Source: Micromonospora coriariae (GTDB taxonomy: Bacteria > Actinomycetota > Actinomycetes > Mycobacteriales > Micromonosporaceae). From it: a stretch of 64,000 bases of DNA. A program made the position numbers and the translations under genes. The notes beneath the pieces are model-generated. The model was not told the DNA's origin and did no database searches. It saw nothing but the letters and a program-made list of their open reading frames with translations. Below are positions 18,844 through 27,713 of the stretch, piece by piece (the stretch's first letter is position 1; the number at the start of each line of letters is the position of its first letter). Location: positions 4,402,001-4,466,000 of the forward strand of contig NZ_LT607412.1 of the NCBI RefSeq assembly GCF_900091455.1. The letters are read 5' to 3'.

Positions 18844-19382
18844 GGCGTGGTGTCGGGCACCGGTGGCGGAAACTGCCCGGCCAGCGGCCCGATGTCGTAG
18901 TAGGCGAGCAGCCGTGCGGTCGGCCAGGTCAGCTTCGGCAGGTCGTCCAGGGGGTGCCAGGCGGCCTCGAAGACCTCCGCGCCGTCGACCGCCAGCTCGG
19001 TCTCGGCGGCCGGCACCTCCGCCTCGAAGACCATGTCCACCCAACCCTTGGCGTGCACGACCGCGTTCGGCACCGCGGGCCGCAGCCGGGACGGGGGGAG
19101 CCGGATGCCGGACTCCTCGAACAGCTCGCGAGCCGCGCCCACCACCGGGGCCTCGCCCCGATCCAGCAGGCCGGCCGGGAGCGACCAACCCTTGCCGGGC
19201 GGCTGGCGCAGCAGCAGCAACCTGCCCGCACCCGTCGCCTCGGCGTCGCGGACCAGGGTGACCGCGCCGACGATGTACTTGGGCACGGCCAACCGGACCA
19301 GGCGACGGCGCACCGGCAACGGCAGCCGGTAGAAGGCCTGGTAGAAAATGGCCCGACCGGTGGCGCGGGAGCGGGGGATCAT
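18840..19382 (-). CDS. Nudix hydrolase
   Basis: A 180-residue protein with a complete Nudix box, GX5EX7REUXEEXGU, at about residues 71-93 (GLLDRGEAP...ARELFEESGI), which binds Mg2+ and cleaves nucleoside diphosphates linked to another group. The N-terminal 45 residues are basic and partly hydrophobic. The substrate is unknown. Coupling to a nucleotidyltransferase through a GTGA overlap suggests a shared sugar-nucleotide theme, which is inference. Confidence 0.85.
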   Translation of the reverse strand: MIPRSRATGRAIFYQAFYRLPLPVRRRLVRLAVPKYIVGAVTLVRDAEATGAGRLLLLRQPPGKGWSLPAGLLDRGEAPVVGAARELFEESGIRLPPSRLRPAVPNAVVHAKGWVDMVFEAEVPAAETELAVDGAEVFEAAWHPLDDLPKLTWPTARLLAYYDIGPLAGQFPPPVPDTTP

Positions 19383-19435
19383 GACCCCAGGCTAGTGGTC
19401 ACGAAAGTCCTTCGGACGTGCTGGGGCCCGGACGG

Positions 19436-21229
19436 TCACTGTCGATGGTCGACCAGGTCGATCAGCTGACGTACCACCGTGTCCGGTTCGATCACGCGGT
19501 CGAAGACGGCGACCAGCAGGGTCTCCAGGTCGGGATAGCCCAGCTCCTCGGAGAGCCGCAGCAGGGGCAGGTCACTGGCGAGGCCGCGGTTGTGCTGGCG
19601 CAGGGCGAGCCCGATGGTGGCCCGGCCGAGGCGGACCTTGTCGCTGATCGTGATGCCCGGCTCGGTGTGCTCGGCGAACCACCGGTTGATCTGCATCTGC
19701 GCGTGCGGCGACTTGACGAAGTCGAGCCACTCCCGGCGGGGGCCGCGCGGCGCTTCACCGGCCTCGAAGCCGTTGTCCCCGTCGTTCTCGGTGAAGATCT
19801 CCACCACGTCGCCCTCGTCCAGCTCCGAGCTCAGCGGCGCCAGCCGGCCGTTGATCCGGGCGGCGAGGCAGTGGTCGCCCCGCTCGCTGCCCAGCTCGTA
19901 GGCGAGGTCGACAGGCGTGGCACCGGCCGGCAGCACGACCTGCCGCCCGTCGGAGAACACCTGGATCTGCCCCTCGGCGAGGTCGCAGCGCAGCGACTCG
20001 AGGAACTGTGCCGGGTCGGCGGCGTCCGGCTCCCAGTCGAGGACCCGGCGCAGCCAGTCCAGCTGCTCGGCACGCGCTGCCGCGCCGCCGCCCCCCGAAC
20101 GCGGGAAGCGGAAGTCGGCGGCGATGCCGTACTCGGCCGAGCGGTGCATCTCCTCGGTGCGGATCAGCACCTCGACGGTGCGGTCCTGCGGGCCGCAGAC
20201 GCTGGTGTGCAGCGAGCGGTAGAGGTTGTTCTTCGGCGAGGCGATGAAGTCCTTGAACCGGCCGGGGACCGGGCGCCAGGTGCCGTGGATCGCGCCCAGT
20301 GCGGCGTAGCAGTCGGTGGCCGGGCCGTCGACGACCACCGCGATGCGCGGCAGGTCGTACGGCGCGGTGTGGCCGCCGGCGATGGTGTCCTTCCAGATCG
20401 AGTAGAGGTGCCGGGGACGGGGGCTCACCTCGGCGTCCACCCGGCTGCGGCGCAGCGCCACCCGGGCCCGGGTGACCACCGAGTCGAGGTACGCGTCCCA
20501 GCCCGGCCGGTCGTGCACGTGCCGGGCCAGCCGGGCGTGCTCGTCGGGCTCCAGGTGCAGCAGCACCACGTCGTCCAGCTCGCGCTTGAGGGTCTGGATG
20601 CCGAGCCGGTCGCAGAGCGGGACCAGCACCTCCTGGGTCTTGCGGGCGATCCGTTCCCGCGAGGCCGCGGAGCGCACACCGAGGGTGCGCATGTTGTGCA
20701 GCCGGTCGGCCAGCTTGATGATCAGGACCCGGACGTCCTTGGCGGCCGCGACGATCATCTTGCGGATCGTCTCCGCCTCGGCGGCCTTGCCGTAGAACGC
20801 CTTGTCGAACTTGGTCACCCCGTCGACCAGGTGGGCCACCTCGCCGCCGAAGTCCTCCGAGAGCGCCTGGAGCGTGTATCGGGTGTCCTCCACCGTGTCG
20901 TGCAGCAGCGCCGCCACCAGGGTGGTGGTGTCCATCCCGAGCTCGGCGCAGATCTGCGCCACCGCGAGGGGGTGGGTGATGTACGGCTCCCCGCTCTTGC
21001 GGAACTGCCCGCGGTGCATGTTCTCCGCGATGGTGTACGCCCGGCGCAGCACGGCGGGTTCGGTGCCGGCGTGGATGCCACGGTGGGTCCGGACCAGCTG
21101 GGTGACCGGGTCGGAGTCGGTGGTCGGCCAGGTGAGCAACGACCGCAGCCGGCGGGCCAGCGGCAGCTCACCCGACTGGGTCGGCAGGGCGCCCCCCAGG
21201 GCGGCGCCGTGTCCGGCGTCGACGTCCAC
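19436..21229 (-). CDS. Rel/Spo homologue, short form lacking C-terminal ACT domain
   Basis: Makes or degrades (p)ppGpp. In order: an HD hydrolase domain with intact LLHDTVEDT near residue 106, the RelA_SpoT synthetase domain with RFKDFIASPKNNLYRSLHTSV, and a TGS domain (IQVFSDGRQVVLPAGATP). It then ends at 597 residues, about 150-200 short of a full Rel, without the zinc-finger/ACT part. The RFKD motif is the RXKD type of bifunctional enzymes rather than EXDD. A GTG at 21229 was chosen because GAGGAG lies nine bases upstream. A full-length rel gene probably exists elsewhere; this resembles the second, RshA-like homologue of Streptomyces. Confidence 0.85.
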   Translation of the reverse strand: MDVDAGHGAALGGALPTQSGELPLARRLRSLLTWPTTDSDPVTQLVRTHRGIHAGTEPAVLRRAYTIAENMHRGQFRKSGEPYITHPLAVAQICAELGMDTTTLVAALLHDTVEDTRYTLQALSEDFGGEVAHLVDGVTKFDKAFYGKAAEAETIRKMIVAAAKDVRVLIIKLADRLHNMRTLGVRSAASRERIARKTQEVLVPLCDRLGIQTLKRELDDVVLLHLEPDEHARLARHVHDRPGWDAYLDSVVTRARVALRRSRVDAEVSPRPRHLYSIWKDTIAGGHTAPYDLPRIAVVVDGPATDCYAALGAIHGTWRPVPGRFKDFIASPKNNLYRSLHTSVCGPQDRTVEVLIRTEEMHRSAEYGIAADFRFPRSGGGGAAARAEQLDWLRRVLDWEPDAADPAQFLESLRCDLAEGQIQVFSDGRQVVLPAGATPVDLAYELGSERGDHCLAARINGRLAPLSSELDEGDVVEIFTENDGDNGFEAGEAPRGPRREWLDFVKSPHAQMQINRWFAEHTEPGITISDKVRLGRATIGLALRQHNRGLASDLPLLRLSEELGYPDLETLLVAVFDRVIEPDTVVRQLIDLVDHRQ

Positions 21230-21358
21230 GAGGGACACCTCCTCACCCCGGCCCCGCGGCCGCCGAAACCCGGCGACCGGGAGCAGGCCCACGAATCGGG
21301 CAGGACTGCACTTCTCTAACAGCCTAAGCGAGTCGACGTAGTCCGATCGGTCACTTGG

Positions 21359-23113
21359 TCATGAGCGTTCGGTCGAGAGTTGGTGGGACGCTGCGCTCTC
21401 GGCCTTCGCCAGCAGGTCCCGGAACCGCCCCGCCCCACCCACCGGGGAGGACCAACCGGAGGACATCTCCACCAGCCGGGTCTCCTGTCGCTCCAACCAG
21501 GACAGGATCCGCTCGGACTCCTCCGCCGTGGCCGCCGGCACCGGGCCGTGCCCACCCGACACCGTCTCGGCGGTGGCCCGGATGGCGTTCAGCGTGGGTC
21601 GCGGGTGGACGCCGGGCGGGGACACCCCCGCGCCCGCCAACCGCCCGTGCCGGACCAGGGCCAGCTCCCAGCCGCCCCGGGCGGCCGGCCGGGCCGCCGC
21701 CAGCTCGACGATCCCGGTCAGGGCGGCCAGCCGCTGCATCCGCACGGTGGCGCGCAGCACCGCCGCCAGTCGGGACCGCACCACCGCCGCCTCCTCGTAG
21801 CGCTGGTCGCGGGAGAGCACCTCGATCCGGGCCAGCAGCGCGTCCACCACCGGCTGTGGGTCGCTGGCGGTGGCGGTGCGGAACGGCGCCGCGGCGCGGT
21901 GGTCGTACTCCTCGGGGGTGATCTTGTGCTCGCAGGGTGCCGGGCAGCGACCCAGCTCGGCCAGCGCGCAGGCCGGCGTGATGGTCCGCAGCGAGAGCCG
22001 GTGCGTGCACTGGCGCAACGGCACGGCGTCGTGGAAGCCCGCCGCGGCCAGCTCCGCGGCCCGCCGGGAGGTGAACGGGCCGAGGTAGGCGGTGTCGGTG
22101 GGGGAGAGGTCGCGGACCACCGACAGCCGGGGGTACGGCCCGTCGGTCAGCTTGAGCCAGACCATCCGCTCCGGGTATTTCGACCGCCGGTTGTACGGCG
22201 GGGCGTGCGCGGCGATCAACCGCAGCTCGCGGACCTCCGCCTCCAGCGAGTGCGCGCACTCCACCGCCTCGACGCGCTCGGCCGCGGCCAGCATCTCGGA
22301 GATCCGGGCCCGCTTCTCGCCGGCGGTGAAGTAGCTGCGCACCCGGGTGGCGATGTCGCCGGAGGTGCCGACGTAGAGCGGCCGGTCGTCGGCGGCCCGG
22401 AAGATGTAGACCCCCGGCACCTTGGGCAACCCCTCGGCCAGGTGCCGCTTGCGGCGCTGGGTCGGGGTGACCGCCCGGGCGAACTCGATGGCGTCGCCGA
22501 CCGTGTCGACCCGGTGCCCGCCGAGTCGGGCGATCAGCCCGTGCAGCACGTCGACTGTGGCCTTCGCGTCGTCCAGCGCCCGGTGGGTGGGCTGGGTGGC
22601 GGTGCGGAAGTAGGCCGCCAGGGTGCCCAGCTTGCGGTTGGGCACCTCGTCGCGGGTCAGCACCCGGCGGGCCAGCGCCGCCGTGTCCAGAACGCGGGGG
22701 TTGGGCCAGCGGTAGCCGTGCTTCGCGCAGGCGGCCTTGAGGAAGCCCACGTCGTAGGGCGCGTTGTGGGCGACCAGGACCGCGTCGGCGATGAACTCCA
22801 GGAAGCTCGGCAGCACCTGCTCGATCGGCGGCGCCGGCATCAGCATGGCCTGGGTGATCCCGGTCAGCACGGTGATGAACGGCGGGATCGGCTGCCCCGG
22901 GTTGACCAGGGTGGCCAGCACGCCCAACTGCTCGCCACCGCGCACCTTGACCGCGCCGATCTCGGTGATGCCGCCGCCGTCCGGCGCGCCCCCGGTGGTC
23001 TCCAGGTCGACCACCACGAAGGTGGTCGCGTAGAGCGGCAGCGCCGGGTCCACCCCGCCCACCGCCGGGTCGAGACCAGCGAGGGACTCCTGGACGTACT
23101 CCGCCTGTGCCAT
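21359..23113 (-). CDS. DEDDh exonuclease fused to a GIY-YIG (UvrC N-terminal-like) nuclease
   Basis: A 584-residue two-nuclease fusion. The first domain is a DnaQ-like 3'-5' exonuclease with all DEDDh residues: D36 and E38 in VDLETTG, D121 in HNAPYD, and H177/D181 in HRALDD. The second starts near 229 with GVYIFRAADDRPLYVGTSG, a GIY-YIG nuclease with R257, and continues with UvrC-like sequence including a four-cysteine patch (CTHR, CALAELGRCPAPC). It has no UvrC C-terminal endonuclease domain. The architecture matches M. tuberculosis Rv2191. It is probably used in DNA repair. It is divergent from the NYN-domain gene. Confidence 0.9.
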   Translation of the reverse strand: MAQAEYVQESLAGLDPAVGGVDPALPLYATTFVVVDLETTGGAPDGGGITEIGAVKVRGGEQLGVLATLVNPGQPIPPFITVLTGITQAMLMPAPPIEQVLPSFLEFIADAVLVAHNAPYDVGFLKAACAKHGYRWPNPRVLDTAALARRVLTRDEVPNRKLGTLAAYFRTATQPTHRALDDAKATVDVLHGLIARLGGHRVDTVGDAIEFARAVTPTQRRKRHLAEGLPKVPGVYIFRAADDRPLYVGTSGDIATRVRSYFTAGEKRARISEMLAAAERVEAVECAHSLEAEVRELRLIAAHAPPYNRRSKYPERMVWLKLTDGPYPRLSVVRDLSPTDTAYLGPFTSRRAAELAAAGFHDAVPLRQCTHRLSLRTITPACALAELGRCPAPCEHKITPEEYDHRAAAPFRTATASDPQPVVDALLARIEVLSRDQRYEEAAVVRSRLAAVLRATVRMQRLAALTGIVELAAARPAARGGWELALVRHGRLAGAGVSPPGVHPRPTLNAIRATAETVSGGHGPVPAATAEESERILSWLERQETRLVEMSSGWSSPVGGAGRFRDLLAKAESAASHQLSTERS

Positions 23114-23240
23114 CGGCGGCACGCTAGCGCGCCGGTCCGACACTCCCGTCACAGCGGCCCCAGCGGTCGGCATGGGGCTAGGATGAGAGATCGGCTCACT
23201 CACCGGGCGGTGGGCCCGGTCGCGGTGGGAGACTTGCCAC

Positions 23241-24695
23241 ATGCCCCTCACCGAGCCGCACGACGACCACCTCCCGCAGGAGGATCCGGTCGCGCGCGAC
23301 GGTGCCGGGGGCGACCCGGACAGCGGCGACCAGACCGCCGTCGACGCGTCAGCCGGCCCGGCGCGCCCGGGCGGCGACCCGACTGTCGAGCCGGAGCCCG
23401 TCCTGCCCGAGCCGGTCCGACAGCGGATCGTGGCGCTGACCGCCGCGGTGCTGCCGACCCTCCCGCTCGACGAGGTCCCGGTTCCGTTGCGCCGGGTGGC
23501 CAAGTTCGCCCCGAACCGGCGGGCCCGGCTCGGCGCGCCCGCCATCGCCGCCCAGCTCACCGGTGACCCGCTGTTCCGGCAGCGGGTCACCGCCCGGGTG
23601 CTGGCCGACGCCGGTGACCTCGGCGCGGCCGTGGTCGAGGGCACCGCGCCGGCCGCCGCCGACCCGGTCGAGGTGGCCGCACTGGCCTACCTGGCCCGGC
23701 CGCGTGGCTGGCGGGAGCTGATCGACGCCAGCGGCGCGGCGGTCCGCGCCGAGGCGGACAGCGCGGTCGTCGCCGAGCTGGTCCGTGAGGCCGAGCAGCG
23801 GGCCACCCGGGCCGAGCACGACCGCGCGGTGGCCCGGGTGGAGGCGGAGAAGCTCCGCGACGAGCTGGCCCGGGTCCGCGAGGAGCTGGGTCAGCTCCGT
23901 GAGGAGTCCCGCCAACTGGCCCGCACCCTGCGGGAAACCCAGGCCCGCGAGCGCAGGGCCACCGAACTGCTGGCCACCGAGCGCGGTCGGGCCGCGCGGG
24001 CCAGCGCCGACGTGGACGCCGAGCTGCGCCGCGCCCGCGCCCGGCTGGCCGAGGCCGAGGCGGCCGCCGGGGTGGCCCGGGCCAGTGCCAAGGAGGCCCG
24101 TTCGGTCGACGACGCCCGGCTCTGGCTGCTGCTGGAGACCATCGGCCAGGCCGCCGTCGGGCTGCGCCGGGAGCTGGCGCTGGACCCGGTGGACAAGCTC
24201 CCCGCCGACTTCGTCGCCGACGCGTTCGCCGAGCAGCCGGGCACCGCCCCGGCCGGCCCGGCCGCGCGCGCCCGGGACACCGACGACCCGGCCCGGTTGG
24301 ACCAACTGCTCGCGCTGCCTCGGGCGCACCTCGTGGTGGACGGCTACAACGTCACCAAGCGCGGCTTCGGCGAGATGTCGCTGGAACAGCAGCGCAAGCG
24401 CCTGATCACCGGCCTGGGCGGGATCGCCGCGCAGACCGGCGACGAGGTCACCGTCGTCTTCGACGGCGCCGAGCGGATGCACGGGCTGCCGCCGGCGCCG
24501 CGCGGCGTACGGGTGCTCTTCTCCCGCAAGGGCGAGACCGCGGACGAGCTGATCCGGCGGCTGGTCCGGGCCGAGCCGGCGGGCCGCCCGGTGGTGGTGG
24601 TGTCCTCCGACCGCGAGGTCGCCGACGGGGTCCGCCGGCACGGCGCCTACCCGCTGGGCGCCGACTCGCTGCTGCGGCGGCTGGCCCGCTCCTGA
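23241..24695 (+). CDS. NYN-domain (YacP-like) putative ribonuclease with coiled coil
   Basis: A 484-residue protein with an acidic, low-complexity start, a helical region, and a long coiled coil (about 180-285) rich in Ala, Arg and Glu. The C-terminal NYN/YacP domain begins VVDGYNVTKRGFGE near 370 and has VVFDGAER and SSDREVADG, the PIN-like acidic residues. Such domains cut RNA in related proteins; Bacillus YacP (Rae1) cleaves mRNA on ribosomes. It is conserved in actinobacteria with this coiled-coil extension, from memory. Its direction and spacing suggest a divergent promoter with the nuclease fusion gene, 127 bases apart. Confidence 0.82.
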   Translation: MPLTEPHDDHLPQEDPVARDGAGGDPDSGDQTAVDASAGPARPGGDPTVEPEPVLPEPVRQRIVALTAAVLPTLPLDEVPVPLRRVAKFAPNRRARLGAPAIAAQLTGDPLFRQRVTARVLADAGDLGAAVVEGTAPAAADPVEVAALAYLARPRGWRELIDASGAAVRAEADSAVVAELVREAEQRATRAEHDRAVARVEAEKLRDELARVREELGQLREESRQLARTLRETQARERRATELLATERGRAARASADVDAELRRARARLAEAEAAAGVARASAKEARSVDDARLWLLLETIGQAAVGLRRELALDPVDKLPADFVADAFAEQPGTAPAGPAARARDTDDPARLDQLLALPRAHLVVDGYNVTKRGFGEMSLEQQRKRLITGLGGIAAQTGDEVTVVFDGAERMHGLPPAPRGVRVLFSRKGETADELIRRLVRAEPAGRPVVVVSSDREVADGVRRHGAYPLGADSLLRRLARS

Positions 24696-24730
24696 CGCCC
24701 CCTTCCGCCGGTGCGTCGGCGCCCTTGCGT

Positions 24731-24806
24731 CAACGACACGAGGTCGGCGACATCGGGGTGTCCGGCCGGGCGGGATAGCCCGATATCACTGATCTGGAGT
24801 CGATCT
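24731..24806. repeat. Degenerate palindromic intergenic element, copy 2
   Basis: In the reverse complement it begins GATCGACTCCAGATC, as copy 1 (9151-9227) begins GATCGACTCCACATC. The central part forms a hairpin in which GACATCGGGGTGTCC faces the complement of GGGATAGCCCGATATC. It sits just after the NYN-domain gene and may terminate it. Confidence 0.55.
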
Positions 24807-24941
24807 CGCACCCAAAACGGCCGGTCGGGGCGGTTGTCCGGGTTTCTGTCGTACCCGGTGTCTAGCGTCGATGTGACCGACGGTGCTCGGCCGGCGACGA
24901 CAGCTCGCCGACGGGGCGTCGCGAGCCGATCAGGAGGCGTG

Positions 24942-25163
24942 ATGCGCATCGACTGCGAGAGGTGCCCGAAGCAGCGGGGCGAGGGTTGTTCCGGCTGCCT
25001 GGTGGCCGCCCTGTTCGACGACGCGTCCCCGGCGGCCGGCCTGGATGCCGCCGAGGTCCAGGCGATCGAGGTGTTCGCCCGGGCCGGTTTCGACGTGCAG
25101 GTGCTGGCCGCGCCCGCGCGTCCCGGCGCCGCCCGTCGCCGCGCCTCCCGCCGGGTCGCCTGA
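24942..25163 (+). CDS. Small four-cysteine protein
   Basis: A 73-residue protein starting MRIDCERCPKQRGEGCSGC; the CxxC-x7-CxxC pair at residues 5-19 is a probable zinc or iron-sulfur site. The rest is an Asp/Ala-rich helix and an Arg-rich tail. The ATG at 24942 follows AGGAGG by four bases, a strong though short-spaced site. Similar small proteins occur in other actinobacteria, from memory; no function is known. Confidence 0.7.
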   Translation: MRIDCERCPKQRGEGCSGCLVAALFDDASPAAGLDAAEVQAIEVFARAGFDVQVLAAPARPGAARRRASRRVA

Positions 25164-25205
25164 GCGCGACACCGCGCCCGGAGCGGGCTTTTCGCGGGCC
25201 ATAGG

Positions 25206-25322
25206 ATGAGCGGTCACGGCGGGAGGAGCGGCGGGATGAGCGGGGTACGACGCGACGACGGCGGGCCCGCCGGCGGCGGCGGGAAGGCCCGCCGCGTGGC
25301 GAACACGGGGGTGTCCCGGTGA
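25206..25322 (+). CDS. Possible short leader peptide before the M48 protease gene
   Basis: A short open frame encodes 38 residues from ATG 25206, or 28 from ATG 25236. The second ATG follows GGGAGGAG by five bases, a better site than that of the protease itself. Its TGA (25320-25322) overlaps the protease GTG at 25319 in a GTGA arrangement. The peptide is Gly/Arg-rich with no recognised domain. It could be a coupling leader, or the frame could be fortuitous in GC-rich sequence. Confidence 0.35.
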   Translation: MSGHGGRSGGMSGVRRDDGGPAGGGGKARRVANTGVSR

Positions 25323-26578
25323 CCCCGCGCGGCTGGGCGCTGCTGACCCTGGCCGGGTTGACCGTCGCGCTGCTGGTGACCGCCGCGCTGCTGATCCCGT
25401 GGCACCGGCCGCCGGCGCCCCGGGCCGACCAGCTCGCCGCCCTGCGCGACCTGCCCGCCGAGCAGGTGGCCCGGGGGCGGGAGTTCCGCGCCGCGCTGCG
25501 CCCCGGCGGTTACGCCGCGCTGACCGTCGGGCTGCTGGTCGCCCTCGCGCTGGGGCTGACCCCGCTGGGCAGCCGCCTGATCGAGCTGGTGGGCCGGCCG
25601 TTCGGAGGGCACTGGGCCGCGCAGGCGGTGCTCGGCGGGCTGGCCGTGGTCCTCGTCGCCGACCTGCTCACCCTCCCGTTCGCCGCCTGGCGGCAGAGCG
25701 TGCTCACCCGCTACGGGCTCAGCACCAACGGCTGGAGCGGCTGGGTTGCCGACCTGCTCAAGTCGTATGCGGTCAGCGCGGTGATCGGCGCGGTGGCGCT
25801 GTTCGGGTTCTACGCGGTCATCCGGCTCGCGCCGCGCTGGTGGTGGGCGTTCGGCGCGGCCGGCGCGGCCCTGCTGGTGGTGCTGCTGTCGTTCGTGCTG
25901 CCGGTGCTCGTGGAGCCGGTGTTCAACCGGTTCACGCCGATGGAGCAGGGCCCGCTGCGCACCGAGCTGATGAGCATGGCCGCTCGCGACGGGGTGCCGG
26001 TGCGCGACGTGCTGGTCGCCGACGCCTCCCGGCGCACCAGGGCGGTCAACGCGTACGTCTCCGGTCTCGGGCCGACCCGGCGCGTGGTGGTCTACGACAC
26101 GCTGCTGCGCGAGGCCACCCCGGCCGAGGTGACCGCCGTGGTGGCGCACGAGCTGGGGCACGCGAAGGACCGGGACGTGGCGGCCGGCACGCTGACCGGG
26201 GCGCTCGGCGCCGCGGCCGCGGTGGTGGCGCTCTACCTGCTCGGCTCGTGGGGGCCGCTGCTGCGGATGGCCGGCGTCGAGTCGGTCGCCCACCCACGCG
26301 CGTTTCCGCTGCTGGTCGCCCTGGTCACGGTGGCCGGGCTGGTCGCCGCGCCGGTGCAGGCGCTGATGTCGAGACGGGTGGAGGCAAGGGCCGACGCGCA
26401 CGCGCTCGCGCTCACCCGTGACCCGGTCGCCTTCGAGTCGATGCAGCGCAGGCTCGGCTCGGTCAACCTCGGCGACCCCGACCCGCCGCGCTGGGAGTAT
26501 CTCTACTCGGCCTCACACCCGTCCACAGTGGAGCGGATGGCCGCCGCCCGCGCGTACGCCCGGGAGGCCGGCCGATGA
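25319..26578 (+). CDS. M48-family (Ste24/CAAX-type) membrane metalloprotease
   Basis: A 419-residue integral membrane protease with an N-terminal signal anchor and about six transmembrane helices. The zinc motif HELGH lies in VVAHELGHAKDRD at about residues 278-290, and the third-ligand region follows in ARADAHALAL (Glu/Asp near 358-361). It has the Ste24-like N-terminal helical part (Peptidase_M48_N) as well as the catalytic domain. Bacterial members degrade or clip membrane proteins. The ATGA overlap with pimB places both in one operon, but a functional link to mannolipid synthesis is not shown. Confidence 0.88.
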   Translation: MTPRGWALLTLAGLTVALLVTAALLIPWHRPPAPRADQLAALRDLPAEQVARGREFRAALRPGGYAALTVGLLVALALGLTPLGSRLIELVGRPFGGHWAAQAVLGGLAVVLVADLLTLPFAAWRQSVLTRYGLSTNGWSGWVADLLKSYAVSAVIGAVALFGFYAVIRLAPRWWWAFGAAGAALLVVLLSFVLPVLVEPVFNRFTPMEQGPLRTELMSMAARDGVPVRDVLVADASRRTRAVNAYVSGLGPTRRVVVYDTLLREATPAEVTAVVAHELGHAKDRDVAAGTLTGALGAAAAVVALYLLGSWGPLLRMAGVESVAHPRAFPLLVALVTVAGLVAAPVQALMSRRVEARADAHALALTRDPVAFESMQRRLGSVNLGDPDPPRWEYLYSASHPSTVERMAAARAYAREAGR

Positions 26579-27699
26579 ACCGCACGCTGCTGATCACCAA
26601 CGACTTCCCGCCCCGCCCGGGCGGGATCCAGTCCTTCGTGCACAACCTCGCGGTGCGTCAGCCGGCCGGCTCGGTGGTGGTGTACGCGTCGAGCTGGCGC
26701 GGGGCGGCGAAGTTCGACGCCGACCAGCCGTTCGAGGTGATCCGGGAACGCACCCGGGTGCTGCTGCCCACCCCGCTGATTGCCCGCCGGGCGGCGCGGC
26801 TGGCCCGCGCGTACGACTGCGACACCGTGTGGTTCGGCGCGGCGGCCCCGCTCGGGCTGCTCGCCGCCGGCCTGCGGCGGCGGGCCGGGGTGCGCCGGGT
26901 GGTGGCGCAGACCCACGGCCACGAGGTCGGTTGGGCGGCGCTGCCCGCCGCCCGGCCGGCGCTGCGCCGGATTGGTCGGGGCGTCGACGTCACCACCTAC
27001 CTCGGCGAGTACACCCGCAGCCGACTGGCCCGCGTGCTGGACGGGCTGACCGAGCTGCGCCGGCTGGCGCCCGGGGTGGACGTGGACACCTACCACCCGA
27101 CCGTGGACGGCGAGCCCGTCCGGGCCCGGTTGGGGCTGACCGACCGCCCGGTGGTGGTCTGTGTGTCCCGGCTGGTGCCGCGCAAGGGGCAGGACATGCT
27201 GATCCGGGCACTGCCGGAGATCCGCCGCCGGGTGCCCGACGCGGCGCTGCTGATCGTCGGCGGCGGGCCGTACCGGGCGACCCTGGAGAAGCTGGCCCGG
27301 CAGGCGGGGGTGGAACGGGACGTGGTCTTCACGGGCTCGGTGCCGACGGCCGAGCTGCCGGCGCACTACGCGGCCGGCGACGTCTACGCGATGCCCTGCC
27401 GCACCCGCAACCGGGGTCTGGACGTGGAGGGGCTGGGCATCGTCTACCTGGAGGCGTCCGCGACCGGCCTGCCGGTGGTGGCCGGTGACTCCGGGGGCGC
27501 GCCCGACGCGGTGCGCGAGGGGGAGACCGGCTACGTGGTCCGCGGCCGCGACGTCGCCCAGCTCGCCGACCGGGTGGCCCGGCTGCTCGCCGACCGGGAC
27601 CTGGCCCGCCAACTGGGCGCGGCAGGTCGGGCGTGGGTGGAGCGGGAGTGGCGCTGGGAGGCGCAGGCGCAGCGGATGGCCGCCCTGCTCGCCGGCTGA
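26575..27699 (+). CDS. pimB: GDP-mannose-dependent phosphatidylinositol monomannoside mannosyltransferase
   Basis: GT4-family, GT-B-fold enzyme that adds the second mannose to phosphatidylinositol monomannoside at the inner face of the membrane. The 374-residue product follows the M. tuberculosis PimB' (Rv2188c) pattern: LLITNDFPPRPGGIQSF start, DTVWFGAAAPLGLLA, THGHEVGW, the VCVSRLVPRKGQD donor-site motif, and the EX7E segment EGLGIVYLEAS. Presence of this gene agrees with a PIM-containing actinomycete envelope. It overlaps the M48 protease gene by four bases and converges on a PlsC gene. Confidence 0.92.
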   Translation: MNRTLLITNDFPPRPGGIQSFVHNLAVRQPAGSVVVYASSWRGAAKFDADQPFEVIRERTRVLLPTPLIARRAARLARAYDCDTVWFGAAAPLGLLAAGLRRRAGVRRVVAQTHGHEVGWAALPAARPALRRIGRGVDVTTYLGEYTRSRLARVLDGLTELRRLAPGVDVDTYHPTVDGEPVRARLGLTDRPVVVCVSRLVPRKGQDMLIRALPEIRRRVPDAALLIVGGGPYRATLEKLARQAGVERDVVFTGSVPTAELPAHYAAGDVYAMPCRTRNRGLDVEGLGIVYLEASATGLPVVAGDSGGAPDAVREGETGYVVRGRDVAQLADRVARLLADRDLARQLGAAGRAWVEREWRWEAQAQRMAALLAG

Positions 27700-27713
27700 C
27701 CGCCTACCACGTT

